Source: Thermasporomyces composti
GTDB taxonomy: Bacteria > Actinomycetota > Actinomycetes > Propionibacteriales > Actinopolymorphaceae
NCBI RefSeq assembly: GCF_003386795.1
Contig: NZ_QTUC01000001.1
Span: 1,860,001-1,924,000 of the forward strand
Reading direction: 5' to 3'
DNA: 64,000 bases
Position 1 is the stretch's first letter, and every line of letters begins with the position of its first letter. Below are positions 44,331 through 54,885 of the stretch, one piece after another. The notes beneath the pieces were generated by a model. That model searched no databases. It had not been told where the DNA came from and saw only the letters and a list, made by a program, of their open reading frames with translations. Both the position numbers and the translations under genes were made by a program.

Positions 44331-47166
44331 GGATTCACCCCCCACGTGCGTGGGGAGGACGTCGGAGCGCGCTATCGACCAGATGCGTACCTCGGCTCAC
44401 CCCCACGTGCGTGGGGAGGACCCCATGGCGGTCAGTGCCGCCGCGATCTGGGCGGGCTCACCCCCACGTGCGTGGGGAGGACCCGATCGCGAACGGGGTG
44501 TCGACCTCGGGCAGGGGCTCACCCCCACGTGCGTGGGGAGGACGATCCGGGCTCCCATTCGAGCCCGCGGTCCAACGGCTCACCCCCACGTGCGTGGGGA
44601 GGACACGCCGATGCTCCCGAAGGGCGGCGAGGGCTACGGCTCACCCCCACGTGCGTGGGGAGGACCGCCCCCAACGCGCCACCGCGTCGTCGTCGGACGG
44701 CTCACCCCCACGTGCGTGGGGAGGACAGCTCGTCGAGTTTCTTCTCCAGCTCGGCGACCGGCTCACCCCCACGTGCGTGGGGAGGACCTACGGACACGTG
44801 AGGTATCCAAAAGCTCTGGAGGCTCACCCCCACGTGCGTGGGGAGGACATCGTCGCGCCGTAGCCGAGCAGTGTGAGCGGCGGCTCACCCCCACGTGCGT
44901 GGGGAGGACGCTGGTGGTCATGTCCGGGTGCGCCGCTTTCAGGGCTCACCCCCACGTGCGTGGGGAGGACGACAACGTCGTACGCCAGATCGAGTTCCAC
45001 GCCGGCTCACCCCCACGTGCGTGGGGAGGACCGCGTATCGCCGTACGGCAGGCGGTTAAGAGGCGGCTCACCCCCACGTGCGTGGGGAGGACTCCCGCCG
45101 ACGGTCCTCGATCCACATCCGGAACGGCTCACCCCCACGTGCGTGGGGAGGACAAGCGGCGCACACCCTTGTCGTTCAGCAGCTGCGGCTCACCCCCACG
45201 TGCGTGGGGAGGACAGCAGCGGCCGGTCACCGTCACCCTTCAGGTACGGCTCACCCCCACGTGCGTGGGGAGGACCCCTCGTCCCGGCCCCACTCGTCAC
45301 CACAGCGCGGCTCACCCCCACGTGCGTGGGGAGGACCTCTGCTACTGGTGTCAGACCTACGTGTGCGACGGCTCACCCCCACGTGCGTGGGGAGGACGCC
45401 GTGGCTCTCCCCGTTGACACCAGAGCCCACGGCTCACCCCCACGTGCGTGGGGAGGACAGCACCCACGCGGCCCACCAGCCGATGGAGTACGGCTCACCC
45501 CCACGTGCGTGGGGAGGACTATGAATCAGCCCTGCAATTGCACTGCACTTGCGGCTCACCCCCACGTGCGTGGGGAGGACCCGATGTCCCCGTCGGCGAT
45601 CATCTCGTCGGCCGGCTCACCCCCACGTGCGTGGGGAGGACTGGTGCGGCGGGCGTGGTAGCCGCCCTTTTGACGGCTCACCCCCACGTGCGTGGGGAGG
45701 ACGAGCTTGAGCCACTCGTGGCCGCCAGCCCTGACGGCTCACCCCCACGTGCGTGGGGAGGACATGACCTGCGCAAAGGCGAAAGGCCTGATGGCCGGCT
45801 CACCCCCACGTGCGTGGGGAGGACCACGAGCGGCACACCGGCGGATCCCGCGAGGACGGCTCACCCCCACGTGCGTGGGGAGGACTCTCGTTGCGTTCGA
45901 GGGTGAAAAACAGCACGGGGCTCACCCCCACGTGCGTGGGGAGGACCGCGACCCGCTCGGCAGACGTGCACCAACCGTCGGCTCACCCCCACGTGCGTGG
46001 GGAGGACGGAGGCGGGCGATCGACGCGAGCATGGTGGTCCGGCTCACCCCCACGTGCGTGGGGAGGACACGACCTGTTCGAGCCTGGCGAGCGGTTCCTG
46101 GGGCTCACCCCCACGTGCGTGGGGAGGACGGCTCGCTCAACCCGTTCGACATCCTGACCTACGGCTCACCCCCACGTGCGTGGGGAGGACGACTGTTGGG
46201 GCGCCGCCGACCCGGACCGCTGGGGCTCACCCCCACGTGCGTGGGGAGGACGCGGTGGCGATCCCCGCCGCGACGGCCGGCTACGGCTCACCCCCACGTG
46301 CGTGGGGAGGACGGCTGAGGAGGAGCGCCGCCGCCTGGAGGAGGAGGCTCACCCCCACGTGCGTGGGGAGGACCTCGCCTCAGCGGGCGGCACCGTCACC
46401 GGCGTCGGCTCACCCCCACGTGCGTGGGGAGGACAGCGTCTACAGGCGCTGCCAGGTGGGTGACTACGGCTCACCCCCACGTGCGTGGGGAGGACCTCGC
46501 CTCAGCGGGCGGCACCGTCACCGGCGTCGGCTCACCCCCACGTGCGTGGGGAGGACTACCGGGGTCGGTTGGGGCTGTGGGACCTGGAGGGCTCACCCCC
46601 ACGTGCGTGGGGAGGACCCCAACAGATCACCTGGCGTGCCGAAGACTGGCGGCTCACCCCCACGTGCGTGGGGAGGACGGAGACCACCCACCCGGAGGCC
46701 CCTCGGGAGGCGGCTCACCCCCACGTGCGTGGGGAGGACGGAGGAGCTCCCGGAGCTGCTCGGTGGACAGCCGGCTCACCCCCACGTGCGTGGGGAGGAC
46801 TCGGACGAACGTAAATGCGACGTGACGATCACGGGCTCACCCCCACGTGCGTGGGGAGGACCCCTCCCTGAAGGACGGCCGCCGTGATGTCGACGGCTCA
46901 CCCCCACGTGCGTGGGGAGGACATCCGCACGTTCCGGTCGAGGTTCTCCGCGTAGGGCTCACCCCCACGTGCGTGGGGAGGACAATCGCCTTCCATCCAT
47001 TCGGCCCATCCGCGACGGCTCACCCCCACGTGCGTGGGGAGGACGTCGGTTTCCCGGTCGTCGGTTTCCCGGTCGTCGGCTCACCCCCACGTGCGTGGGG
47101 AGGACCGCCGCGCTGCGTCTGTCTGTGTTGATGTTGCGGGCTCACCCCCACGTGCGTGGGGAGGAC
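44331..47166 (-). CRISPR. Type I-E CRISPR array 1: 47 repeats, 46 spacers
   Basis: Repeats of 28 bases recur every 61 bases from 44394 to 47139, 46 identical-looking copies, plus one degenerate copy at 44331-44360. On the plus strand the unit starts GGCTCACCCCCACG and ends TGGGGAGGAC. Read on the minus strand it starts GTCCTCCCC and ends GTGAGCC, which matches the transcribed orientation of E. coli type I-E repeats, and CCCCACG/CGTGGGG form the Cas6e stem. Spacers are 33 bases by this count. The decayed copy at the left marks the old end, so the leader is at the right, next to cas3. One spacer occurs twice (46374-46406 and 46496-46528). Confidence 0.97.
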
Positions 47167-47320
47167 ACTTCCTGACCTGGGACTTTACCCGCCTCCCTCC
47201 CCGAGTGGAAGGAGACGGGCGGCACAGCCTCGCTGGTCTCTGCCCACGCCTTCCCTCGTCCGGGCCATGGATGGCTTCCGAAGGGCTGAATTGTCGGTGC
47301 CCTCTTGTAGATAGAAGGAC
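47167..47320 (-). promoter_or_regulatory. Leader of array 1 and cas3 upstream region
   Basis: These 154 bases separate the newest repeat from cas3 and must hold the array promoter (minus strand) and the cas promoter (plus strand). On the minus strand the bases just before the repeat are CAGGTCAGGAAGT. The leader of array 2 ends CAGGTCAGAAGGA, so CAGGTCAG is a shared leader-anchoring motif, plausibly read during spacer integration. Confidence 0.65.
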
Positions 47321-50155
47321 ATGACCTTGCGGGATGTCTCGCCCAGGCCGCCGCGACCTGCGCATGCGGGCGCGGCGCCGGCCGGCGTGGATGGGTTGTT
47401 GTGGGGGAAGTCGCGTAATCTGCCACGTGATCTGTCCTTGCGGCACTACCCGCTGATCTGCCACTTGGTGGATGTCGCGGCGGTTGCCCTAGCCCTCTGG
47501 GAGTTGGTGCTGACGTCTGGACAACGACGTCGGATCACCAGGGGACTCGGCTTGACCGATGAGGATCTCGCTGGCCGACTCATAGCACTGTGGGCGGCGC
47601 TGCATGACATCGGCAAAGCGACCCCGTCATTCCAGGCCCTCGATTCCGCGCTGTTCACCGCTTTGGTTACTGGCGGCCGCTATCCGGCTGGTGAGCCGAT
47701 CGACCGGCTGAGCCACGATCGGGCAACCCACCTGGTCTTGGGGCTACTGCTCCATGAGCGTGGCTATCGGCTCGACGAAGCGAGTTGGGTCGACTCACCG
47801 GCACATCGGATCGCCCAGCTCCTAGGTGGCCATCATGGACGTTTTCACGAGCCGCTTAGTCCTCAGTTCCGGAAGTTCGGCCTCGCCATGGCGCCGGAGT
47901 TGGGTGACGGGCCATGGCACGAACAGCGTATGGCGCTGTTCGAGCTGTTGCACCACTTGCTCGGATGCCCAACGCCTCCGCCCCAAATAGACGTCGAAGC
48001 AGCCGTGCTCATCACTGGCGTCACCGTGGTGGCCGACTGGTTGGCGAGCCAGGAGTCGTTCCTCGCCCTACGCATGGCCAAGTTGACCCTGCCCGACGAT
48101 GGTCACCTTGACGCTCAGACGGTTGCGAGCCACTTCTTCCGCTCGCGAGAACTCGCTCCGGAGCTTGTCCGTAGTGCAGGCCTAGCACGTGTGGCAATGC
48201 GCCAAGGCACCTTCCAGGAGACGTTCGACTGCTCTCCACGTCCGCTTCAGGCGTCGATCGAGGAAGTCCTGCCGAGGTTGGTACGTGGGCCGGGTGTGCT
48301 GCTAGTGACGGCACCGACCGGTGAGGGAAAGACCGAGGCGGCGCTGTTCGCGGCAAGACTGCTCGGCGACGCGGCCGGAACACCTGGTCTGTTTGTAGCT
48401 CTTCCGACCATGGCGACCGCGGACCAGATGCACCGCCGCGTGGCCGCGTACGCGAGCAAATGCCTCACGGAATCGGCACCGCTCACGCTCTTGCACAGCA
48501 CCGCCTGGCTATCCGACACTACCGCCGACACGTCCCAGGAAGGGCGCATCGTGAGTGAGGATGAATCCAGAGGGGACAACTCAAAAACGACGCCGACGCA
48601 GTGGTTGCGAGGGCGGCGCCGTGGAGTACTGGCACCTTTGGCCGTCGGAACGATCGACCAGGTACTCACATCTGTGCTGCGCTCGCGACACAACGCGCTA
48701 AGGATGCTAGGCCTGGCTGGCAAAGTCCTCATCGTGGACGAAGCCCACGCCTACGACGCCTATATGCAAGCGCTGTTGCGACGGACACTTACCTGGCTCG
48801 GCTCCATGGGAGTGCCAGCGGTACTGCTGTCAGCCACACTGCCGGCGCGCGTCGGAAAAGGCCTGATTCGCGCCTACCTTGAGGGCGCAGCACCCAACCG
48901 GAGCGTGCAGCTGGGTGACCTGACCTACCCGGGATGGATGTATGCCGACGCGACTACCGGCGAAGTCACCGGGCAGCAGGTAAGGACTACACAAGTTCGC
49001 GATCTTGCAGTAGAAATACATGCGTACCAACCCGGAGACCGCATACAGCTAATGGAGCGGATGCTCACACCACTGGTGGAGGAGGGCGGCTCCGCACTCG
49101 TTGTATGCAATACGGTCGCCGACGCCCAAGAGACCTACACCGTGCTGTGCCGCCGACTTGCCGACAAGCCCGTGACGATGCTTCTACTTCATGCTCGACT
49201 TCCGCAGTGGGATCGCGCCGAACGCATCGCACAGGTCGAACGTTGGTTCGGCAAGAGCACAGCCGAGCGACCCAGAGCAACGATCTTGGTCGCCACCCAA
49301 GTCGTCGAACAGTCCCTGGACCTTGACTTTGACTTCCTCGTGAGCGATCTCGCACCGCTTGCCTTGCTTCTTCAACGCGCGGGCCGCTGCCACCGGCATC
49401 CCAACCGTATACGCCCAGCATGGGCGGCCACACCACGACTGGCGGTACTGACGCCCGTAGATCAAGCGGGTGTCCTTGCCGTTCCTCGCTCCTGGGGTAA
49501 TGTGTATGACACGTCACTCCTGGAGCGGACCAACCGGCTTCTCTCATCCCGTGCCGATACCTCGATTCGCGTTCCGGATGACGTGCAAGGCTTAGTCGAT
49601 CAGGTGTACGGCGACTTTACGGTCGCCGATGAATGGCTGTCGGATTTGGACACCGCACGCCTTGCTGATGAGCTCGCCCAGGAGCAACTCGCTCAATTCG
49701 TTGCGATTCCGCGGCCGTACGACGTCGGCGATCTCCACGAACTCAGCTACGGCGACATCGACGATCGATTGATCGCAACACGGCTGGGTGCCGATTCGCT
49801 CCGGATCCTTCCGCTGTTCGTTAATGAAGACGGCAGTCGGTGGCTCGACGCCTCCCGCACCAAGGCTATGCCAGAGCATGGCAGCGACCCAAAGGGCCGT
49901 TTCACCCGAGACGAAGTGCGACAAATCCTCAGCTACACGGTCCCTGCACCTGCCGACAGGTGGGCTCGCATCTTGGCCGAAGCCAATCCACTTCCCGAGA
50001 GTTGGCAGGACGACCCGTGGCTCAGCGACGTCGTACTTCTGCCTCAGTCATGGACGCAGGGTCGATACACAGCCGCACATATCAACGGCGTCGCTGTACG
50101 GCTCGACCCGGAACTCGGGCTCGTCGTCACGCATCGAAGGGGCGAACATCGATGA
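47321..50155 (+). CDS. cas3: CRISPR-associated helicase-nuclease Cas3 (type I-E)
   Basis: Cas3 is recruited to Cascade-bound DNA, nicks the displaced strand with its HD domain and degrades it while translocating. The 944-residue protein has the HD site (HLVDVA near 50, H95-D96 in ALHDIGK, GGHHGRF near 168, VADWLAS near 234). The helicase has Walker A APTGEGKT (331-338), the DEAH box 473-476 and VI-type QRAGRCHRH. AAGGA precedes the ATG. It overlaps cas8e by four bases and heads the cas operon. Confidence 0.95.
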   Translation: MTLRDVSPRPPRPAHAGAAPAGVDGLLWGKSRNLPRDLSLRHYPLICHLVDVAAVALALWELVLTSGQRRRITRGLGLTDEDLAGRLIALWAALHDIGKATPSFQALDSALFTALVTGGRYPAGEPIDRLSHDRATHLVLGLLLHERGYRLDEASWVDSPAHRIAQLLGGHHGRFHEPLSPQFRKFGLAMAPELGDGPWHEQRMALFELLHHLLGCPTPPPQIDVEAAVLITGVTVVADWLASQESFLALRMAKLTLPDDGHLDAQTVASHFFRSRELAPELVRSAGLARVAMRQGTFQETFDCSPRPLQASIEEVLPRLVRGPGVLLVTAPTGEGKTEAALFAARLLGDAAGTPGLFVALPTMATADQMHRRVAAYASKCLTESAPLTLLHSTAWLSDTTADTSQEGRIVSEDESRGDNSKTTPTQWLRGRRRGVLAPLAVGTIDQVLTSVLRSRHNALRMLGLAGKVLIVDEAHAYDAYMQALLRRTLTWLGSMGVPAVLLSATLPARVGKGLIRAYLEGAAPNRSVQLGDLTYPGWMYADATTGEVTGQQVRTTQVRDLAVEIHAYQPGDRIQLMERMLTPLVEEGGSALVVCNTVADAQETYTVLCRRLADKPVTMLLLHARLPQWDRAERIAQVERWFGKSTAERPRATILVATQVVEQSLDLDFDFLVSDLAPLALLLQRAGRCHRHPNRIRPAWAATPRLAVLTPVDQAGVLAVPRSWGNVYDTSLLERTNRLLSSRADTSIRVPDDVQGLVDQVYGDFTVADEWLSDLDTARLADELAQEQLAQFVAIPRPYDVGDLHELSYGDIDDRLIATRLGADSLRILPLFVNEDGSRWLDASRTKAMPEHGSDPKGRFTRDEVRQILSYTVPAPADRWARILAEANPLPESWQDDPWLSDVVLLPQSWTQGRYTAAHINGVAVRLDPELGLVVTHRRGEHR

Positions 50156-51696
50156 CCCAGCCGTCGTTCGACCTTACGACCGAACCCTGGTTGCCAATCA
50201 TTCGCCACGGATCGCTCCAGCAAGTAGGTCTACGGGAGCTGTTCAGCACAGCCCACGACATCGCAGACCTAGCGATCCCGGTTCCGCCAGCGGCGTCCGG
50301 CATCTGGCGCATCCTGTATGCCATCACGGCACGCATCACTGGGCTCGACGACACCAACCTTGACTTCAACACGTGGAGCAGGAGGCGCAATGACCTCATT
50401 ACCTCCTCCAGCGGCTTCGATCCTCAAGTGGTCGACGCGTACTTCGATCGCTGGGCATCGCGATTCGACCTGTTCCATCCCGAGCGTCCGTGGCTCCAGG
50501 ATCCCCGGTTGAAGACCCAGTGCAAAAATGATGCCGGGGTGAACAAGCTGGTGTTCTCCCGCAGCAACGGGAATAACCAAGTGTGGTTCGACCACCACCA
50601 CGATCACAAGCTGGACCCCTTGCCGCCTAGTGAAGCAGCCTGGCATCTGGTCGCGCAGCTGTACTACGGTGCGCCTGGTGGCTGCTCTACCCGAGAGGTC
50701 GACGGCTTGCGCAAGGACGATACTCAGGCAGGTCCACTGCGTGGCACCTTATCTTTCCACCCGGTCGGCGAGACCTTGTTCCAATCACTGCTCGCCGGTC
50801 TCGTTCACCCTGGAAATCTTCGAACCCATCGTGGAGGTCAGGAAGACCTCGCACCATGGGAGATGGATACACTGCCGGATCCCCTCGGGAGTCCCCCGAT
50901 CCCTGGCGGGTTCGTCTCCGCCCTGACGAACCGGGCCCGCCACGCCATCCTCCTCACCCCCGACCAGAGTGGCAGTCACGTCCTCGGTGCTCGCCTCACT
51001 TGGGCATTTCGCGCTGACGCGAGCAAGGTCGAGGACCCGTACCTTATTCACCATGTCGCTGGCCCAGGTGATCTGCATGCGCGCCCGGCAAGCAATCACC
51101 GAGCGTTGTGGCGAGATCTGGACGCGCTTGTCGCTGATGGAACCGATACCCGACGAGCCCGAAGACCTCGAGTGCTGCTACAGAGCAGCAGTCTTCCTCT
51201 CGCTGTACTCGATGCGCTGCGGGTACGTGCGTTTGGATTCGATCAGGGCCGGGGGGCGAAAGATTATGGGTGGTTCGTCGCGATCACTCCACCCATACTG
51301 AAGTGGGCTCAGGAACGTGATCCAGAAATGGCACGAGGGATCGCGCGCACACGGCTCGCCGCTGAAGAGTCACAGCGGCAACTTAGCCGCACACTCCGCG
51401 AGGCCTGGAAAGACTTCACTCGCCAATCAGATAAGTCGGAAGGACCGTGGGTTTCAGTAGCCACCTCCAGGTACTGGCCTCGCGCGGAACGCGTTTTTTG
51501 GCAGATTCTCAACGAACGCCGTTTCGACGAAGCTGGCATGACTTTTTCTCGTATCGCATCCGAGGTGTATGACGAGATAACCGATACTGCTTGTCGAAGT
51601 CCTCGAGGTGCCCACGCGGTATATACGCGGAGGCACCTGCTGTTTCCGTCACCCTCGAAGAGCCGCGCGAGAGCCACGACAGGAGGCTCCAAATGA
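50152..51696 (+). CDS. cas8e: Cascade large subunit Cas8e (Cse1/CasA)
   Basis: Cas8e recognises the PAM and recruits Cas3. The 514-residue protein starts at the ATG overlapping the cas3 stop and has the family opening FDLTTEPWLPIIRHGSLQQV GL, the segment RFDLFHPERPWLQDPRLK and KDYGWFVAITPPILKWAQER. Length is typical (about 500). It overlaps cse2 by four bases. Confidence 0.92.
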   Translation: MTQPSFDLTTEPWLPIIRHGSLQQVGLRELFSTAHDIADLAIPVPPAASGIWRILYAITARITGLDDTNLDFNTWSRRRNDLITSSSGFDPQVVDAYFDRWASRFDLFHPERPWLQDPRLKTQCKNDAGVNKLVFSRSNGNNQVWFDHHHDHKLDPLPPSEAAWHLVAQLYYGAPGGCSTREVDGLRKDDTQAGPLRGTLSFHPVGETLFQSLLAGLVHPGNLRTHRGGQEDLAPWEMDTLPDPLGSPPIPGGFVSALTNRARHAILLTPDQSGSHVLGARLTWAFRADASKVEDPYLIHHVAGPGDLHARPASNHRALWRDLDALVADGTDTRRARRPRVLLQSSSLPLAVLDALRVRAFGFDQGRGAKDYGWFVAITPPILKWAQERDPEMARGIARTRLAAEESQRQLSRTLREAWKDFTRQSDKSEGPWVSVATSRYWPRAERVFWQILNERRFDEAGMTFSRIASEVYDEITDTACRSPRGAHAVYTRRHLLFPSPSKSRARATTGGSK

Positions 51697-52283
51697 CAGC
51701 CCTCCAACCTGTACACGAAAATAGTCGTGACGACAATCAATTCCTGACATATATTCGCCACGCGATCCGTGACCCAGGTGCCCGTGCCGCCCTACGCAGG
51801 GGAGTGGGACGCACCCCTGAAGAGGCGCCACAGATGCACATCGTTGTCGCTCCCTGGCTTCCTGATCGTCCTCGGCCAGCGCTCGAGCGCGCGTACTACA
51901 CGGTAGCCGCGTTACTGGCCAACCAGCCAAGAGGGCAAACCGATACACCCACCGATGACGAGATGTTCGACGCCCCCGCCAACCTTGGAGCTTCGTTCGC
52001 CGAAGCGGTTCGTACTGGGGTCATGCGCGAGGAGACGAGTACGGCTCGCCTCCACCTCCTCTGCAGGCAGAGTGTCGATGGCGTGCACAGGCAGCTGCCG
52101 CGTGCTATAGCTCAGCTTCAGGCAGCTGGGATCCGCATCTCCTGGGAGCAGCTGCTGAAGGATTTAATCGGCTGGGACCGCTATCGTGACAAAATCGCGA
52201 AGCGGTGGCTACAAAGCTACTATCGAAACTTCCGAGCTACACGCAACTTCGACGAAGTCTCGACCGCGCATTCTTTCGAGTAG
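51693..52283 (+). CDS. cse2: Cascade small subunit Cse2 (CasB)
   Basis: Cse2 dimers line the Cascade belly and stabilise the R-loop. The ATG at 51693, behind AGGAGG and overlapping the cas8e stop, gives a 196-residue helical protein with ALRRGVGRTPEEAPQMHIVV and LHLLCRQSVDGVHRQLPRAI, as in Cse2 of actinobacteria. The C-terminal WDRYRDKIAKRWLQSYYRNF is basic and suited to nucleic-acid contact. Confidence 0.9.
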   Translation: MTALQPVHENSRDDNQFLTYIRHAIRDPGARAALRRGVGRTPEEAPQMHIVVAPWLPDRPRPALERAYYTVAALLANQPRGQTDTPTDDEMFDAPANLGASFAEAVRTGVMREETSTARLHLLCRQSVDGVHRQLPRAIAQLQAAGIRISWEQLLKDLIGWDRYRDKIAKRWLQSYYRNFRATRNFDEVSTAHSFE

Positions 52284-52295
52284 GAAGGATTTCCA

Positions 52296-53462
52296 ATGAC
52301 TACTTCTTCTCGGTTCGTAGACATTCATCTTCTGCAGACCATTCCATACGCTAATTTGAACCGCGACGACCTTGGATCACCGAAATCTCTCACATACGGG
52401 GGCGTCAACCGCACCCGTGTGTCAAGCCAGTGCTGGAAGCGCGCGACACGGCAAGCATTGGAAGACCAGCTGCCTGACAAGGCGATTCGCACACGCAAGG
52501 TGGTCGTCGAGGTCGCCGAGAGGCTGTGCAAGGAAGGCTGGCCGAGGGAGCTCGCAGACTACGCCGCCCGCCAGCTCTTGGTCGCAGCCGGCGCCAAGCG
52601 TTCCAAGAGCAAGAAGAGCAACGGAGAGGACGAGGGTCTCTCCTTGGAGAACAGCGGCTACACGTCGGTGCTGTTGTTCCTTCCCGAGTCTTCGCTCGAC
52701 GGACTGGCCGCACTTGCCCGCCGTGAGCGAGGCGCCCTCGAGCGTGCATACGCCTCAGGTAAGGAGCAGAAGCCGCCGTTCACTCAGGAAGAGGTGCGCA
52801 ACCTGCTGATCGGACGTACCGGCACAATCGCATTGTTTGGTCGCATGCTAGCCGAGCTGCCGGATGGAAAGGTCGACGGCGCAGTGCAGGTCGCGCACGC
52901 TTTCACTACTCACGCGACAGACACCGAGGTCGATTTTTTCACTGCTGTCGACGACAAGCTCTCGAGCGACGAGACCGGTAGCGGCCACATGAACTCAGCA
53001 GAGTTCAGCGCGGGCGTGTTCTATCGCTACGCGACAGTCAACGTTCGGGACCTGATCGATAACCTCGATGATGACGCGGCTGTCGCACGGGGCCTGACCG
53101 AGCGGTTCCTTTCCGCGTTCGCTACCGCGATGCCATCCGGAAAGCGAACCGCAACAGCTCCTCACACGCTACCCGATCTCGCCTACATCGCGGTGCGAAG
53201 CGACCGACCCGTCTCACTTGCTGCTGCATTCGAACGGCCTGTCCGCGCTGGCTGGGAGGCTGGAGGCTTGGCCGAGCCGTCTCGTCAGCAGCTCGCCGAT
53301 TACGCGTCTGTCCTGCACGAGATGTGGGGCACCGACGGTATCGCCTACCACGGGCACGTCAGCATCGACTCGAAGCCGTTCGACAGCCTCGGCAACAAGC
53401 TAAGCTCGTTCCGCGAGCTGGTCATCGCGGCTGTCGACACGGCGTTCAGGGACCGGGGGTGA
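52296..53462 (+). CDS. cas7e: Cascade backbone Cas7e (Cse4/CasC)
   Basis: Six copies of Cas7e coat the crRNA spacer. The 388-residue protein begins VDIHLLQTIPYANLNRDDLG, typical of the family, with VNRTRVSSQCWKRATRQALE and, later, VQVAHAFTTHATDTEVDFFT and GSGHMNSAEFSAGVFYRYAT. AAGGA lies upstream. The end overlaps cas5e by four bases. Confidence 0.94.
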   Translation: MTTSSRFVDIHLLQTIPYANLNRDDLGSPKSLTYGGVNRTRVSSQCWKRATRQALEDQLPDKAIRTRKVVVEVAERLCKEGWPRELADYAARQLLVAAGAKRSKSKKSNGEDEGLSLENSGYTSVLLFLPESSLDGLAALARRERGALERAYASGKEQKPPFTQEEVRNLLIGRTGTIALFGRMLAELPDGKVDGAVQVAHAFTTHATDTEVDFFTAVDDKLSSDETGSGHMNSAEFSAGVFYRYATVNVRDLIDNLDDDAAVARGLTERFLSAFATAMPSGKRTATAPHTLPDLAYIAVRSDRPVSLAAAFERPVRAGWEAGGLAEPSRQQLADYASVLHEMWGTDGIAYHGHVSIDSKPFDSLGNKLSSFRELVIAAVDTAFRDRG

Positions 53463-54226
53463 CTGTGTCCGGCCTGATTTTGCGTTTAGCCGCGCCGCTG
53501 CAATCGTGGGGCGAACACAGCACATTTGGGGAACGTGACACCCAACCTTACCCCACGCGATCTGGAATTCTCGGCCTCCTTGCAGCGGCACAAGGCCGTC
53601 CCCGTACGACCGGGCTCGCAGACTTTTTTCACCTACGGCTTACGGTCCGCGTGGACCGGCCTGGAGTCCTGCTTACCGACTTCCACACGGTCGGTGGCGG
53701 ACTTCCCCGCGACCAGACAGTTCCCACCGCCCGAGGCGATAGGCGCGAAGAGGGCAAGGGGACCGTCGTGTCACATCGGCACTATCTCGCCGATGCGGCG
53801 TTCACCGTCGCTGTTGAAGGACCGGATGAGCTCATTCACGAACTCAGCGCTGCCTTACGCCACCCGACGTGGGCACCCTATCTTGGGCGGCGCTCTTGCC
53901 CGCCGGCTGAGCCGATCCTCCTTGCAAGTGGCCTCACCGACCCAGTTCGCGCGCTCAAACGACAGGTGCCCCTTAGCAGAGAGCGGCCACACACCGGTGA
54001 CACGGTTGCGGTGGACTTCATCTATGAAACCGACATTCGCGACCCTCACGCCCGGGCTCACCTCATGGACGTGCCCGTGAGTTTCGATCCGCTGCGACGC
54101 GCATACCGGCCGCGGGCCATCAAGGTCCGTACCGAGCATCTTCCAGCAGATCTGTGTGGTGGTCATGGAGTTGACCAGCTGGCAGCGCTGGCCGAATACG
54201 CCGGATCCGCACGACAGGGGGGATAG
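53459..54226 (+). CDS. cas5e: Cascade subunit Cas5e (CasD)
   Basis: Cas5e caps the 5' handle of the crRNA. The GTG at 53459 overlaps the cas7e stop; a second GTG six bases later is equally possible. The 255-residue protein starts with LILRLAAPLQSWGEHSTFGE and RDTQPYPTRSGILGLLAAAQ, the conserved Cas5 glycine-rich start, then LTDFHTVGGG and SHRHYLADAAF. Confidence 0.93.
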   Translation: MTVSGLILRLAAPLQSWGEHSTFGERDTQPYPTRSGILGLLAAAQGRPRTTGLADFFHLRLTVRVDRPGVLLTDFHTVGGGLPRDQTVPTARGDRREEGKGTVVSHRHYLADAAFTVAVEGPDELIHELSAALRHPTWAPYLGRRSCPPAEPILLASGLTDPVRALKRQVPLSRERPHTGDTVAVDFIYETDIRDPHARAHLMDVPVSFDPLRRAYRPRAIKVRTEHLPADLCGGHGVDQLAALAEYAGSARQGG

Positions 54227-54234
54227 GAGGAGTC

Positions 54235-54885
54235 GTGAACGTTTGGCTATCTCGACTGCGACCCAACCTGAAGCACGGCGCTGCTCGCCACGACCTGCGC
54301 AATGTTTACGACCTGCACCGCCGGGTCATGACCCTTGTTCCCGACAACCTCGGAGAACAGGCCCGTCGTGTGACTGGACTGCTCTTTCGCGTCGAACACA
54401 CCGCTCGAGGCCCACAGGTTCTCGTACAAACGCAGGTTGCCCCAGACTTCGGACGACTTCCGGAGGGATACGCTGACGCTGAGGGTCCTCGGCGGCTCGA
54501 CCCATTTCTCAGGGAGCTGCATGCCGGCGCACTGGTCCGCTATCGGATTGCCGGCAATCCTTCGAAGCGTCGTGGAAACTCATCGATCGATCTCGGCAAG
54601 CCGGGGCAGATCGTCCCCCTTCGTGGAGCAGACGCCGAACAGTGGTGGATCAGGAAAGCTGAGAAGCACGGCCTGCACATCCTGAGTTTGATCGCCCGAC
54701 CTGTTCCCGACGCACGAGGAAACAAGAACGGCGCTCAGATCAAGCACGCAATCACGCAGTTTGATGGCGTTGCTCGCATCACCGATCCGGATCTGGTACG
54801 AGCCGCGGTCCTGTCAGGAATCGGACGTGGCAAGTCATATGGCTGTGGACTTCTCAGCCTCGCTCCTCTCAAGGTGGACCGGTGA
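54235..54885 (+). CDS. cas6e: crRNA endonuclease Cas6e (CasE)
   Basis: Cas6e cuts the repeat hairpin of the precursor transcript and stays on the 3' end. The GTG at 54235 has AGGAGG just upstream. The 216-residue protein has the N-terminal ferredoxin-fold start VWLSRLRPNLKHGAARHDLR with RVYDLHRR-like NVYDLHRRVM (catalytic His region) and the C-terminal glycine-rich loop GIGRGKSYGCGLLSLAP. It overlaps cas1 by four bases. Confidence 0.94.
   Translation: MNVWLSRLRPNLKHGAARHDLRNVYDLHRRVMTLVPDNLGEQARRVTGLLFRVEHTARGPQVLVQTQVAPDFGRLPEGYADAEGPRRLDPFLRELHAGALVRYRIAGNPSKRRGNSSIDLGKPGQIVPLRGADAEQWWIRKAEKHGLHILSLIARPVPDARGNKNGAQIKHAITQFDGVARITDPDLVRAAVLSGIGRGKSYGCGLLSLAPLKVDR

Noticed and set aside
44272-47324. 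Many plus-strand frames of 90-380 codons reading HPHVRGED and SPPRAWGG over and over
   Set aside because: These are translations of the CRISPR repeats; because the 61-base unit has no in-frame stop, spurious proteins appear. They are not genes.
48021-48383. Minus-strand frame inside cas3
   Set aside because: It is antisense to conserved helicase motifs and has no ribosome binding site.
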